From Pelolinea sp. (GTDB lineage Bacteria; Chloroflexota; Anaerolineae; Anaerolineales; Anaerolineaceae), in contig JAAZOD010000025.1 of assembly GCA_012797975.1 (NCBI GenBank), positions 62,001 through 126,000 of the forward strand: a stretch of 64,000 nucleotides of DNA, given 5' to 3'. Every line of letters begins with the position of its first letter. Position 1 is the first letter of the stretch. Below, in pieces: positions 33,524-42,557 of the stretch. Position numbers and translations under genes: made by a program. The notes below the pieces were generated by a model. It did not search any database. It saw only the letters and a list, made by a program, of their open reading frames with translations, and had not been told where the DNA came from.

Positions 33524-34948
33524 ATGGCAAATATGCAAAGAATGAAGAACACACGCTGGTTGATCAAAACACATGAACGGCAATGGATCCTGATCCTGGG
33601 TGATTTGGTCATTGGCATCATTTCTCTGTTCATTGCACTGTATATCTGGGCACAAAAAGACCAGTGGATCAGTTTTTCCTTGCAGTTCATTCGTGAGCGT
33701 CCGCAGGCCTGGTTTTATATGCTGCCGCTTTTTTGGATGATCTTGATCGTAGATCTGTACAACGTCCGCAAAGCCGGCAGCCGCCGTGATACGGTTCAGG
33801 GAATTTTAATTGCAACGATCGTATCGGCCATTCTCTATCTGGTCATCTTTTTTATTGCCGAACCGAATACACTTCCACGCCGTGGTGTGGCAGCGTTCAT
33901 TGGTTCTGTGGCAATATTGACGCTGATATGGCGCAATGTCTATATCAGTGTTTTTACGGCTCCCACATTTTTACGTCGGGTTCTCATTATCGGGGCGGGA
34001 CGTTCTGGTTGCACCCTGTCCGCGGTCATCAAGAATATCTACCCGTTGCCTTTTAATCTGATCGGATTCATTGATGATGATAAGAAGAAAGTGGGCAAGA
34101 TCATCCAGGGATTGCCGGTGATGGGAGACTGCAATGATCTTTTGAAGATCATAGACCAGGAGCATATCACCGACCTGATCTTTTCCATATCCGGCGAAAT
34201 GCATTCAGAAACCTTCAGTGCCATTCTGCAGGCCAAGGAAAATGGCGTTGAAGTTACAACCATGCCTGTTCTCTATGAGGAACTGATCGGGCGTGTTCCC
34301 ATCTTTTTGCTTGAGGATGATTGGATTCTGCGTACCTTTGTCGATCATACGCGTTCCACTTCGGGATATGAAGCGCTCAAACGGATCGTCGATATTTTTG
34401 TAGCCAGCGTGGGTTTCATTATGCTGGCCACCCTTGCTCCGCTGATCGCTTTGGTCATTTATCTGGATGATGGGAAACCGGTGGTTTATCGGCAGGAGCG
34501 GGTGGGGGTCAATGGCAAACCGTTTACCTTGCTGAAATTCCGCACCATGCACTTGGATGCGGAAGAGGATGGCGTAGCACGCCTGGCGGTGGAGAATGAC
34601 GAGCGCGTTACGCGGGTGGGTCGCTTCTTGCGGCGCAGTCACCTGGATGAATTGCCGCAATTCCTGAACGTTCTCCGTGGCGATATTTCGATGGTGGGTC
34701 CTCGGGCGGAACGTCCGGAATTTGTGGACCAGTTGCAGAAGGAGATACCATTCTACCGGGCGCGTTTGTTTGTCAAACCAGGCATGACGGGCTGGGCGCA
34801 GATTAACTATCGCTACGCTTCTACTGTGGAAGAATCTGCCATCAAACTGGAATATGACCTTTACTATATCAAACACCGCAACATTCTATTGGACATCAAT
34901 ATCATTATGCGCACCTTGGGGCAGGTGATCGGATTGCGGGGTGTCTAG
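33524..34948 (+). CDS. Polyprenyl glycosylphosphotransferase (WcaJ/RfbP type)
   Basis: 474-residue initiating sugar transferase. N-terminus with about four to five membrane segments, a CoA-binding-like Rossmann domain (VLIIGAGRSGCTLSAVIKN), and a C-terminal bacterial sugar transferase domain: ALKRIVDIFVASVGFIMLA, VVYRQERVGVNGKPFTLLKFRTM and LPQFLNVLRGDISMVGPRAERPEF. It transfers a sugar phosphate from UDP-sugar to undecaprenyl phosphate, the first step of capsule or exopolysaccharide units. It overlaps the next gene by 8 bases. Confidence 0.94.
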   Translation: MANMQRMKNTRWLIKTHERQWILILGDLVIGIISLFIALYIWAQKDQWISFSLQFIRERPQAWFYMLPLFWMILIVDLYNVRKAGSRRDTVQGILIATIVSAILYLVIFFIAEPNTLPRRGVAAFIGSVAILTLIWRNVYISVFTAPTFLRRVLIIGAGRSGCTLSAVIKNIYPLPFNLIGFIDDDKKKVGKIIQGLPVMGDCNDLLKIIDQEHITDLIFSISGEMHSETFSAILQAKENGVEVTTMPVLYEELIGRVPIFLLEDDWILRTFVDHTRSTSGYEALKRIVDIFVASVGFIMLATLAPLIALVIYLDDGKPVVYRQERVGVNGKPFTLLKFRTMHLDAEEDGVARLAVENDERVTRVGRFLRRSHLDELPQFLNVLRGDISMVGPRAERPEFVDQLQKEIPFYRARLFVKPGMTGWAQINYRYASTVEESAIKLEYDLYYIKHRNILLDINIIMRTLGQVIGLRGV

Positions 34949-36845
34949 AGTGAAGAAGAAATTCATCCTGCGCAATCGGCATGTTTTCATCACAGATCTC
35001 ATCATTATCCCCATCTCCATTCTGGCGGCATATATCCTGCGGCTGGAACTGTTCGAAATCTTCGATACTTATCTCCATTCCCTTCTGTGGATGATCGGAT
35101 TATCGCTGGTCATCAAACCGATCGTGTATTATCTGTTTGGGCTTTACCGCCGCATGTGGGTATATGCCAGCATTCCGGAGCTCAAGTTGATCTTTTTTGC
35201 GGTGACCACTGCCTCTTTGTTGGTTTCCATACCCATGTACTTTGTCCTTTACCGGCATGTTTTTTATTCCTTCCCGCGCTCCGTGCTGATCATCGATTGG
35301 GTTCTCTCACTGTTGATGGTGGGCGGGCAGCGTTTTTCTTTTCGGATTTTTGCTGAAAATTTGCGGCGCTCATCGCATTCGAAAAAATCGGAAGCGCTGA
35401 AACAGGTTCTGGTGATCGGTGCAGGGGATGCCGGGGCGATGATGGTGAAAGAGCTCCAACGCAATCCACAGCTCGCCATGCGCCCTATCGGCTTTTTGGA
35501 TGACAACCCGGAGAAGAAAGGCCAGACCATTCACGGCATTCCGGTCTTTGGAGAGATCAAAAGTCTGCCGAAAGTGCTCTCTTTTCATCGAGTAGATGAG
35601 GTGATCATCGCCATCCCCAGCGCACCAGGAAAAACGATTCGCGAGATCACCAACCTGTGCCGAAAACGCAATATTTCCTATCGCACCATGCCCGGTTTGT
35701 ATGAATTGTTGGGCGGCATGGTTGGGGTTTCACGGCTGAGGGAAGTGGAGATCGCAGACCTGCTGCGCAGGCAGCCGGCACATGTCAATGACGAACAGGT
35801 GGGGTCAGTGTTGAAGGGCAAGGTGGTGTTGGTGACGGGCGCAGGGGGATCGATCGGCAGTGAATTGTGCCGGCAGATCGCACGCTGGGAACCCAAGACA
35901 CTGGTGATGCTCGGACATGGTGAAAATGCCATTTTTGAGGCCTATTTGGAGATCAGTGAACAATTTCCTTCTTTGGACATTCAAACGGTCATTGCGGATG
36001 TTCGCGATCGCGACCGCATCGACAGAATTTTCGGGGAGAAAAAGCCCGCTATCGTTTTCCATGCTGCTGCGCATAAACACGTGCCGCTGATGGAAAGCAA
36101 TGTGGATGAATGTGTGTTGAACAATATTGGGGGCACAAAGAACCTTCTCCATGCATCTTTGGCGAATGATGTTCAGCGTTTTGTGCTCATCTCAACGGAC
36201 AAAGCGATCCGTCCGGTCAATGTGATGGGGGCGACCAAGCGAATGGCGGAAATGATGGTGATCGATGCTGCGAAGATTTCCGGAAAACCGTATACCGTGG
36301 TGCGCTTTGGCAATGTGCTGGGCAGCCGCGGGAGCGTGGTGCCGCTTTTCAAACGGCAGATCGCGAAAGGCGGTCCGGTCACGGTGACCCATCCGGATAT
36401 GCAGCGCTATTTCATGACCATCCCGGAAGCGGTCTATCTGGTGTTGCAAACAGCCGGCATGGGAAAGGGCGGAGAGACCTTCATTTTGAATATGGGTGAA
36501 CAGGTGCGCATCGTTGATCTGGCGAAGGATCTCATTCGTCTTTCAGGTCTGGAACCGGAACGGGATATTGATATCGTTTACACTGGCGTGCGAGACGGTG
36601 AGAAATTGAGCGAAGACCTGTGGAACGATGGGCGCAAGTTTGGCAAGACGGAGCATCCGGATGTGTTCTATGAAGAGGGGCAGGATCAACTGACCGGCAA
36701 GGCACTGCAGGATGCGGTGGAAAAACTGCTCGATCTGGCGCAGGCAGGAAAGAAAGACGCCATTCTCACTTACCTCGATCAAGTCATCCCCGGTGCGTCG
36801 GTGCGCAGTTCACAATCGATTAATCTAACGGCTATTGACTCATGA
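34941..36845 (+). CDS. Nucleoside-diphosphate-sugar dehydratase/epimerase, CapD/WbpM family
   Basis: 634-residue membrane enzyme. Four N-terminal membrane segments, a first Rossmann region (VLVIGAGDAGAMMVKEL), and a catalytic SDR domain: VVLVTGAGGSIGSELCRQI for NAD(P), ISTDKAIRPVNVMGATKRMAE in which the catalytic Tyr of the usual YxxxK is replaced by Met (MGATK), typical of this large CapD/WbpM branch. It makes 4-keto-6-deoxy UDP-sugars such as precursors of bacillosamine or QuiNAc. The GTG start overlaps the sugar transferase end; its stop overlaps the next ATG. Confidence 0.93.
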   Translation: MSRVKKKFILRNRHVFITDLIIIPISILAAYILRLELFEIFDTYLHSLLWMIGLSLVIKPIVYYLFGLYRRMWVYASIPELKLIFFAVTTASLLVSIPMYFVLYRHVFYSFPRSVLIIDWVLSLLMVGGQRFSFRIFAENLRRSSHSKKSEALKQVLVIGAGDAGAMMVKELQRNPQLAMRPIGFLDDNPEKKGQTIHGIPVFGEIKSLPKVLSFHRVDEVIIAIPSAPGKTIREITNLCRKRNISYRTMPGLYELLGGMVGVSRLREVEIADLLRRQPAHVNDEQVGSVLKGKVVLVTGAGGSIGSELCRQIARWEPKTLVMLGHGENAIFEAYLEISEQFPSLDIQTVIADVRDRDRIDRIFGEKKPAIVFHAAAHKHVPLMESNVDECVLNNIGGTKNLLHASLANDVQRFVLISTDKAIRPVNVMGATKRMAEMMVIDAAKISGKPYTVVRFGNVLGSRGSVVPLFKRQIAKGGPVTVTHPDMQRYFMTIPEAVYLVLQTAGMGKGGETFILNMGEQVRIVDLAKDLIRLSGLEPERDIDIVYTGVRDGEKLSEDLWNDGRKFGKTEHPDVFYEEGQDQLTGKALQDAVEKLLDLAQAGKKDAILTYLDQVIPGASVRSSQSINLTAIDS

Positions 36846-37825
36846 GCTTTGTAACCGCATCGGAATGGCGTGAATTCGTACAACAAAATCCCCGGGCTCA
36901 TATCCTGCAGACCGAACGATGGGGAATATTGAAAAGTGAGTTTGGCTGGAAGCCCAATTATTTGCTCCATGACCGGTGCGGGGCGCTGGTTCTGACCAAG
37001 AGTTATCCGGGCGGGGTGAAACTGGCCTATATACCCAAAGGGCCGGTGGGTGTGAATTGGGGTCCTTTATGGGCTGAACTGGACGATTTCTGCAGAAAAG
37101 AGCATGTTGTATTTCTCAAAGTGGAACCTGACCAATGGGAGGGCGAAGATCCCGCGCTACAGGCATCCTTGCCTTCTTTTCACGGCGATACCCGAACCAT
37201 TCAACCACGCCAGACGATCGTCATTTCTCTGGCCGGAGGCGAAGAAGAGTGGTTGGAACGCATGAAACAAAAAACACGCTACAACATTCGTCTGGCTGAA
37301 AAAAAAGATGTGCGCATCATCGAAAGTGACCGGGTGGATATCTTTAACGAATTGATGCATGCCACCGGAGAACGGGATGCCTTTGGTATCCATGCGGATG
37401 CCTATTATCAGCGGGCGTTTGATCTTTTCAGGCCGGATGAATCCTGCACCTTGCTCTTGGCAATGTATGGGCAGGAGCCGCTGGCCGGGTTGATGGTTTT
37501 CCGATCTGGAAAACGGGCTTGGTACCTGTATGGCGCTTCCAATGAAAAAGAGCGCAACCGCATGCCGACCTATTTGCTGCAGTGGGCGGCCATGCAATGG
37601 GCCAAACGGCATGGCTGTGAAGAGTATGACCTGTGGGGTATCCCGGATGCCGAAGAGGAAGTGCTGGAGAGGGATTTCACCACCCGCAGTGATGGATTGT
37701 GGGGCGTCTACCGCTTCAAACGCGGCTATGGCGGAGAGATCAAGCGGACAGCCGGCGCCTGGGATAAGGTTTATAATCGGCCGCTGTATCTGGCCTACCA
37801 GATCTGCGCGCGCAAGGAATCATAA
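36842..37825 (+). CDS. FemAB-like peptidyltransferase (lipid II or surface amino-acyl transferase)
   Basis: 327-residue double-GNAT protein of the FemX/FemAB family, which adds amino acids from aminoacyl-tRNA to lipid-linked peptidoglycan. Markers: ILQTERWGILKSEFGWKP at the start, AYIPKGPVGVNW, the MKQKTRYNIRLAEKKDVRI block and the C-terminal LWGIPDAEE...VYRFKRGYGGEIKRTAGAWD. ATG overlaps the previous stop (ATGA). A close paralogue lies 0.5 kb downstream. The coiled-coil arm of classic FemA is absent. Confidence 0.9.
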   Translation: MSFVTASEWREFVQQNPRAHILQTERWGILKSEFGWKPNYLLHDRCGALVLTKSYPGGVKLAYIPKGPVGVNWGPLWAELDDFCRKEHVVFLKVEPDQWEGEDPALQASLPSFHGDTRTIQPRQTIVISLAGGEEEWLERMKQKTRYNIRLAEKKDVRIIESDRVDIFNELMHATGERDAFGIHADAYYQRAFDLFRPDESCTLLLAMYGQEPLAGLMVFRSGKRAWYLYGASNEKERNRMPTYLLQWAAMQWAKRHGCEEYDLWGIPDAEEEVLERDFTTRSDGLWGVYRFKRGYGGEIKRTAGAWDKVYNRPLYLAYQICARKES

Positions 37826-37827
37826 GA

Positions 37828-38346
37828 ATGGCATACCACTGTTTAATGTGTGGAGCGGAACTTGGTGAGCAGGTCATTGAAAACCGTACCCGCCTGGTCT
37901 GTGCCACCTGTGATTGGGTCTATTATCCGCAGTTGAAAGTATCGGCTGGCGTGCTGCTTGAAGAACAGGGCAAGCTGTTGCTGGTGCAGAGGGCGGATGA
38001 TCCCTGGAAGGGTTGCTGGTATCTTCCGGCCGGATATATCGAAGTGGACGAGGATCCGCTGGTGGGGGCTCAACGGGAAACGCTCGAAGAGACCGGTCTG
38101 GTTGTTGCGGTCAAAGGTTTGCGCAACGTCAGCATGTACCAGGATGATCCGCGCGGGAATGGTATTTTGATTGTGTATGATGCCGATCGGATCAGCGGCA
38201 GTTTACGTAACAGCAGTGAATCTACCGCCGTGGGATTCTTCAACCCGCAGCAGATCCGTTCCATGCCTTTGGCCGGCTCCAGCCATTCGCAGGAAATTCG
38301 CCAATGGGTCCATGAGAAGGAAAGTGGGTGCTGCTGTGGATCGTGA
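37828..38346 (+). CDS. Nudix hydrolase with N-terminal zinc ribbon
   Basis: 172-residue protein. An N-terminal zinc ribbon (CLMCG...CATC) precedes the Nudix domain; the Nudix box GYIEVDEDPLVGAQRETLEETGL matches GX5EX7REUXEEXGU fully. Such zinc-ribbon Nudix enzymes resemble NudC-like or ADP-ribose pyrophosphatases and could remove nucleoside-diphosphate compounds made by the sugar pathway. Start is 2 bases after the femAB stop, and its 3' end overlaps the second femAB gene, so the three are co-translated. The C-terminus is Cys-rich (GCCCGS). Confidence 0.9.
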   Translation: MAYHCLMCGAELGEQVIENRTRLVCATCDWVYYPQLKVSAGVLLEEQGKLLLVQRADDPWKGCWYLPAGYIEVDEDPLVGAQRETLEETGLVVAVKGLRNVSMYQDDPRGNGILIVYDADRISGSLRNSSESTAVGFFNPQQIRSMPLAGSSHSQEIRQWVHEKESGCCCGS

Positions 38347-39439
38347 AACCTGGAATAACTTGCTGTTGAGCTTTCCGGCACCACATTTTCTGCAAACCTG
38401 GGAATGGGGGGAGATCAAAGAAAAATACGGCTGGAAGAAGGATTTTCTGGTTTGGAAGGATGGGCAGGGGAACGCGCGGGCGGCCTGCATGATCCTGCTT
38501 CGCTCCATGTCTTTTTTGCGGGGTTGTATCACCTTTCGTATCGGTTATGTTCCCCGTGGACCACTCTTTATGAACCTGGAAGATGAAAATCGGCAGCAGG
38601 TGTTGGATGAGCTGCAGGATTATGCAAAAAAGCAAAATGCTGTTTTCTTGAAGATCGATCCGGAGGTCATTAGTGCAACAGGTATGCCTGGGGAGGTTGG
38701 CGAGGTAATTTTGGAAGATGCCAGCGGTTTTCAAAATGAATTGAAGAAAAGGGGTTGGACCTTTTCAGATGACCAAATTCAGTTTCGCAATACCGTGATC
38801 CTGGACCTGAGCCATTCGGAAGAGGAGTTGCTGGCTGCTATGAAGCAAAAAACCCGCTACAATATCCGCCTGGCTCAGAAAAAAGGAGTGCAGGTGCGTG
38901 TAGCGGAACCCGACGATTTTCCCCTGCTGTACCAAATGTACCTCGAGACTTCACTCCGTGATGGTTTTATCATTCGGGAACAGCAATATTATCTGGATGT
39001 CTGGAACCTGTTTTCTGCTCAGGATATGGCGCGTGCCTTCATCGCCGAGGTGGAAGGGGATGCGGTGGCAGGCTTGTTCCTGTTCTATACGGGAAAGCGG
39101 GCCTGGTATTTTTATGGAATGTCGACGGATAAACACAAGGAAAAAATGCCCAATTACCTGCTGCAGTGGGAAGCCATACGGTATGCCAAAACCAGAGGAT
39201 GTACGCTCTATGACCTGTGGGGAGCGCCGGATGATTTCACCGAAGCTGATCGTTTATGGAATGTCTTTCGCTTCAAACAGGGGTTGGGTGGAAAGGTACA
39301 GCGAAGCATCGGCGCGTGGGATTATCCTGCCAGAAAAGGGCTGTATTTCTTCTATCAACAGGTATTGCCGCGCCTTTTAGCGATCACCCGAAAGCACCGC
39401 AAGAAAAGCATGTCTTTGGAGATGAACCAAAACTCATGA
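38324..39439 (+). CDS. FemAB-like peptidyltransferase, second copy
   Basis: 371-residue paralogue of the product at 36842: HFLQTWEWGEIKEKYGWKKD, YVPRGPLFMNL, MKQKTRYNIRLAQKKGVQV and the end WNVFRFKQGLGGKVQRSIGAWD. The two share the family core but differ enough to act on different acceptors or add successive residues. No ATG is available near the start; GTG at 38324 or 38336 are both possible, and either overlaps the Nudix gene. Its stop overlaps the next ATG by 4 bases. Confidence 0.89.
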   Translation: MGAAVDRETWNNLLLSFPAPHFLQTWEWGEIKEKYGWKKDFLVWKDGQGNARAACMILLRSMSFLRGCITFRIGYVPRGPLFMNLEDENRQQVLDELQDYAKKQNAVFLKIDPEVISATGMPGEVGEVILEDASGFQNELKKRGWTFSDDQIQFRNTVILDLSHSEEELLAAMKQKTRYNIRLAQKKGVQVRVAEPDDFPLLYQMYLETSLRDGFIIREQQYYLDVWNLFSAQDMARAFIAEVEGDAVAGLFLFYTGKRAWYFYGMSTDKHKEKMPNYLLQWEAIRYAKTRGCTLYDLWGAPDDFTEADRLWNVFRFKQGLGGKVQRSIGAWDYPARKGLYFFYQQVLPRLLAITRKHRKKSMSLEMNQNS

Positions 39440-40206
39440 ACCTGGATATCCATGCAGGGGTAACGACCATCGTACTTCTGCTGATACTGGTCGCGATTCT
39501 GACGTTTGTGCGGGGTTATCGTCATTATCGCGAAGCGCGCAGCATGCTGTTTTATAACAAACGCAAAGTACGCCAGCAATCGGCGCTCTCCGTGATCCTG
39601 CTGGGATGTGTTATTTTGCTGCTCGCTTTTCTGGTGGTTGTTTTTGCGGAACCGGCCATTTATACCGTGTACGTCCCTTCTCCCACTCCCACCCTGACGC
39701 CGACCATCACACTGACCCCGACCATCACGCTCACACCCACCCCAACCACAGTGCCTTCACCGACTCCCGTGCCGCTCTATACGCCCACTCCGTTTCTTTC
39801 TATCATCATCAGCAGCCAGTTTACCTCCCAAACGACCCCTGATCCCAATGCCATCTTCAGCCCGCTGACTTTCTCCAAAAAGATCGATGCCAGTTATCAG
39901 GCGGTCGACCCTGGGGATGTTTTTTCCGCTCCCATGGAGGTCATGTATGCCACTTTTTCTTATGACAGCATGACGCGCAATGCCCAATGGACTGCTCTGT
40001 GGTTTCGAGAAGGGGAACTGATCTGCATGGAAAGCATTCCGTGGAACGGCGCTTCGGGAGGGTATGGATACACGGAATGCCGGCAGGAAGCCGATCGGTG
40101 GCAGCCGGGTAATTATCTCGTGCAGATCTTTGTGGGCGAGACGTGGAAACAGACCGGCACATTTCGTGTCTCGGGCGAAGGTGAAACAGAACCAACCAAA
40201 GAATAG
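39436..40206 (+). CDS. Membrane-anchored protein with Pro/Thr-rich linker
   Basis: 256-residue protein of unknown function. Two hydrophobic segments (TTIVLLLILVAILTFV; ALSVILLGCVILLLAFLVVVFA), then a ~40-residue Pro/Thr linker (PTPTLTPTITLTPTITLTP repeats) and a ~150-residue extracellular beta-rich domain with MEVMYATFSYDSMTRNAQWTALWFREGEL. The linker looks like a wall-spanning stalk, common in Anaerolineae. Last gene of the polysaccharide operon, so it may act in the same surface structure. Stop is 3 bases from the convergent psuG. Confidence 0.75.
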   Translation: MNLDIHAGVTTIVLLLILVAILTFVRGYRHYREARSMLFYNKRKVRQQSALSVILLGCVILLLAFLVVVFAEPAIYTVYVPSPTPTLTPTITLTPTITLTPTPTTVPSPTPVPLYTPTPFLSIIISSQFTSQTTPDPNAIFSPLTFSKKIDASYQAVDPGDVFSAPMEVMYATFSYDSMTRNAQWTALWFREGELICMESIPWNGASGGYGYTECRQEADRWQPGNYLVQIFVGETWKQTGTFRVSGEGETEPTKE

Positions 40207-40209
40207 ATC

Positions 40210-41118
40210 CTATTTTTTCTGTGAGTACGCTTTTGCGATCAGGGCGGCGACGCGGGCATTGTTGGTTAACAACGCCAGATTGGTGTGCATGCTCTTTCCG
40301 TCAGTGAGCTGGTTCATCCTCTCCAACAGGAAAGGAGTGACCTTTGCTCCGCGGATGCCTTTTTCTTCTGCGTCGTGCACCGCCTTCTGGATCTCTTTTT
40401 CTACTTCTTCATTGGGTAGCGCTACATCGCTGGGTGGGGGAACCACGACCAGGATGGACGATTTTATGCCCATGGCCCACTGATACTGAGCGATCTCAAC
40501 CACTTCTTCGGGAGTATCGACGCGCAGATCAACACCCAAACCGCTGGAGGTGGAATAGAAAGCAGGAAAGTCATTGGTTTGGTATCCCAACACCGGGATC
40601 CCCAGGGTTTCCAATTTTTCCACGGTGGCAGGCAGGTCCAGGATGGATTTGGCGCCTGCGCAGACCACGATCATGGGATTCTGGGACAGCACCTGCAAGT
40701 CTGCCGATACATCAAAAATGGAACCGCGGTGCACACCACCGATGCCGCCGGTGGCAAAGACTTTGATGCCCGCCTGCAAGGAAGCCAGAATGGTGCCTGC
40801 GACCGTCGTACCGCCATTCATCTTTTTTGCAAAACCGATGCCGTAATCGCGCTGGCTGATCTTGCGCATAGTGCTGCTGTTCGTGGATGAAAGATCATGG
40901 ATCTGTTCTTTGTTCAATCCGATCACCAGTTCTCCGCGCACCATTCCGACCGTGGCGGGGATGCAGCCGTTCTCGCGCACTTCCTGCTCCATGTCCAGTG
41001 CCAGTTTTTCATTTTGTGGGTAAGGTAAACCATGAGTGATTACAGTGGATTCAAGCGCCACGATATCATTTTTGACAAGATGGGCTTTTACTTCCGGATT
41101 GATGTGCATGGGTATCAT
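40210..41118 (-). CDS. psuG: Pseudouridine-5'-phosphate glycosidase
   Basis: 302-residue manganese enzyme that splits pseudouridine 5'-phosphate to uracil and ribose 5-phosphate. Motifs: VALESTVITHGLPYPQN at the start, GMVRGELVIGL, NGGTTVAGTILASLQAGIKVFATGGIGGVHRG, containing the catalytic lysine region, and CAGAKSILDLPATVEKLETLG. No PsuK kinase gene is nearby, so the substrate phosphate must come from elsewhere. AAGGA ribosome site 9 bases before the ATG. Transcribed alone. Confidence 0.95.
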   Translation of the reverse strand: MIPMHINPEVKAHLVKNDIVALESTVITHGLPYPQNEKLALDMEQEVRENGCIPATVGMVRGELVIGLNKEQIHDLSSTNSSTMRKISQRDYGIGFAKKMNGGTTVAGTILASLQAGIKVFATGGIGGVHRGSIFDVSADLQVLSQNPMIVVCAGAKSILDLPATVEKLETLGIPVLGYQTNDFPAFYSTSSGLGVDLRVDTPEEVVEIAQYQWAMGIKSSILVVVPPPSDVALPNEEVEKEIQKAVHDAEEKGIRGAKVTPFLLERMNQLTDGKSMHTNLALLTNNARVAALIAKAYSQKK

Positions 41119-41180
41119 TAAAAATAATCCTTTCTTGGATCGGTCTTGAGCTTCAATTCTAATCCTTTATTCTTTTTACG

Positions 41181-42557
41181 TCATTCTTTTTTCAAAATGG
41201 GTGGAATACGGTACGTTTTTTCTTTTCCTGCGCTGCTCAGATCAGCATTGCTGAAATGATGGTCTGAAGGTGAGGGTGAGGATGGATTGCTTTTCTGCCG
41301 ATCAGCGAGGGAAGCGTTTTTTGCTTCCAGGATCATGGCCCGGGCATCCACTGCCTTTTGGGATAGAAAGAGTTCGATTTTCTTTTCTTGTGTTTGCTGG
41401 ATCTTTTGCTTTACCAGCGTTTCCGCTGGCTGCCAGCCCGCGATCTGCAGGGAAATAAGCCGGATATTGAATCTGTTCAATTCTTTCCCCAGGGCTTCTC
41501 TGATCCTGCTTTCCACTGCGGCAAATGGGTCGGTTTGAGGGTTGTCTTTATGAAGGGGGATGCAGGAAAAGGTGAATATCCCTTGGCGAGCAGGATGATA
41601 TTGTTTGCGATGTTTTCTGAAATGTTGAAACGTGTTGTGCTGGCGGGAGGAATGGTTTGCCAGGGTTTGCAGCATTCTTTTATTCCTCCAGTGTTTGCTG
41701 AGCGCATTGATCTTGTATTGTTTAACCTGTCTGAAGTGTTGGCTGGACTTTTCTTCGGCAATTTGCTGCCCGTCTGTTTTCAAATTTCCATTCAGTTCAT
41801 CCAGCGTGATGTTGCGCAGGATGTTGAGAATGACCTGTTCGGTGAGCAGCCGTACGTTCTCCTGATCCGTCCGTTCCCCTTTTTTCAGGAGATATTCTTT
41901 GATCATGCTCCCATCGGCACCGGAAGCAGGCATGGAAGTTTGAGGATGGCTTCCAGGATCGCTCAGCATGCACCGATAGTGGATTTGAACATTGGGCAGC
42001 ACAATGGAAATGCCATCCAGGGTGCGGCAGTGGATCGGCATGCCGGTGGCTTGGGTCTGCAAATTGATCACCTGATCCACCTTTTCCGAGGAGGGGAAGA
42101 AATAAAGGTCTTTATGGGCCAGCGGAAGCGGTCTCAGGATGTGCAGAAAACCCTGATAATTCTTCATGACGATGATGGTATGCACTCCGCTGGCCAGGAA
42201 TGCCGGACCGAATGGGTTTTCCTCCTGGATATTGACCACAGTGGCTGCTTTGGACGTTTCGGCTCCATGCAGGCGGATATATCGGCTGGCTGCGTGGGCC
42301 GCCAGGATCAAGAAAAACAATACCGTCAGGATCAAGGCCGGACTGGTGACCTTTCGAAAGATCTCGGTTTGGGTTGCCAACGAGGGCGGTCCTTGTGTGG
42401 ACTCTTGAACATGTACGGCATTGTTGAAAATGAGCGAGATCACCATGATCCCTGCTGCGGTGACCGAAAGGATTCTGATCAGCCATTTTTGAACGAGCTG
42501 CCCTTGATAGTGTCGATATGCGGAGATGTTGATCAGGGAAGAGCGGGAAGGTTTCAT
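41181..42557 (-). CDS. SPFH/prohibitin-like membrane protein A
   Basis: 458-residue protein with two N-terminal membrane segments (WLIRILSVTAAGIMVISLIF; PALILTVLFFLILAAHA). The C-terminal third resembles the end of SPFH/band-7 proteins: ESRIREALGKELNRFNIRLISLQIAGWQPAETLVKQKI followed by a charged helix with QEKKIELFLSQKAVDARAMILEA. The middle has a beta region (TGMPIHCRTLDGISIVLP). An HflK/HflC-like scaffold role is possible but not shown. Its start overlaps the stop of the partner gene by 4 bases. The 435-codon frame on the other strand is rejected as antisense. Confidence 0.65.
   Translation of the reverse strand: MKPSRSSLINISAYRHYQGQLVQKWLIRILSVTAAGIMVISLIFNNAVHVQESTQGPPSLATQTEIFRKVTSPALILTVLFFLILAAHAASRYIRLHGAETSKAATVVNIQEENPFGPAFLASGVHTIIVMKNYQGFLHILRPLPLAHKDLYFFPSSEKVDQVINLQTQATGMPIHCRTLDGISIVLPNVQIHYRCMLSDPGSHPQTSMPASGADGSMIKEYLLKKGERTDQENVRLLTEQVILNILRNITLDELNGNLKTDGQQIAEEKSSQHFRQVKQYKINALSKHWRNKRMLQTLANHSSRQHNTFQHFRKHRKQYHPARQGIFTFSCIPLHKDNPQTDPFAAVESRIREALGKELNRFNIRLISLQIAGWQPAETLVKQKIQQTQEKKIELFLSQKAVDARAMILEAKNASLADRQKSNPSSPSPSDHHFSNADLSSAGKEKTYRIPPILKKE

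Noticed and set aside
39680-39790. Short repeats in the Pro/Thr linker considered as a CRISPR or minisatellite of interest
   Set aside because: Low-complexity coding sequence for PT-rich stalk; repeats are imperfect and in frame.
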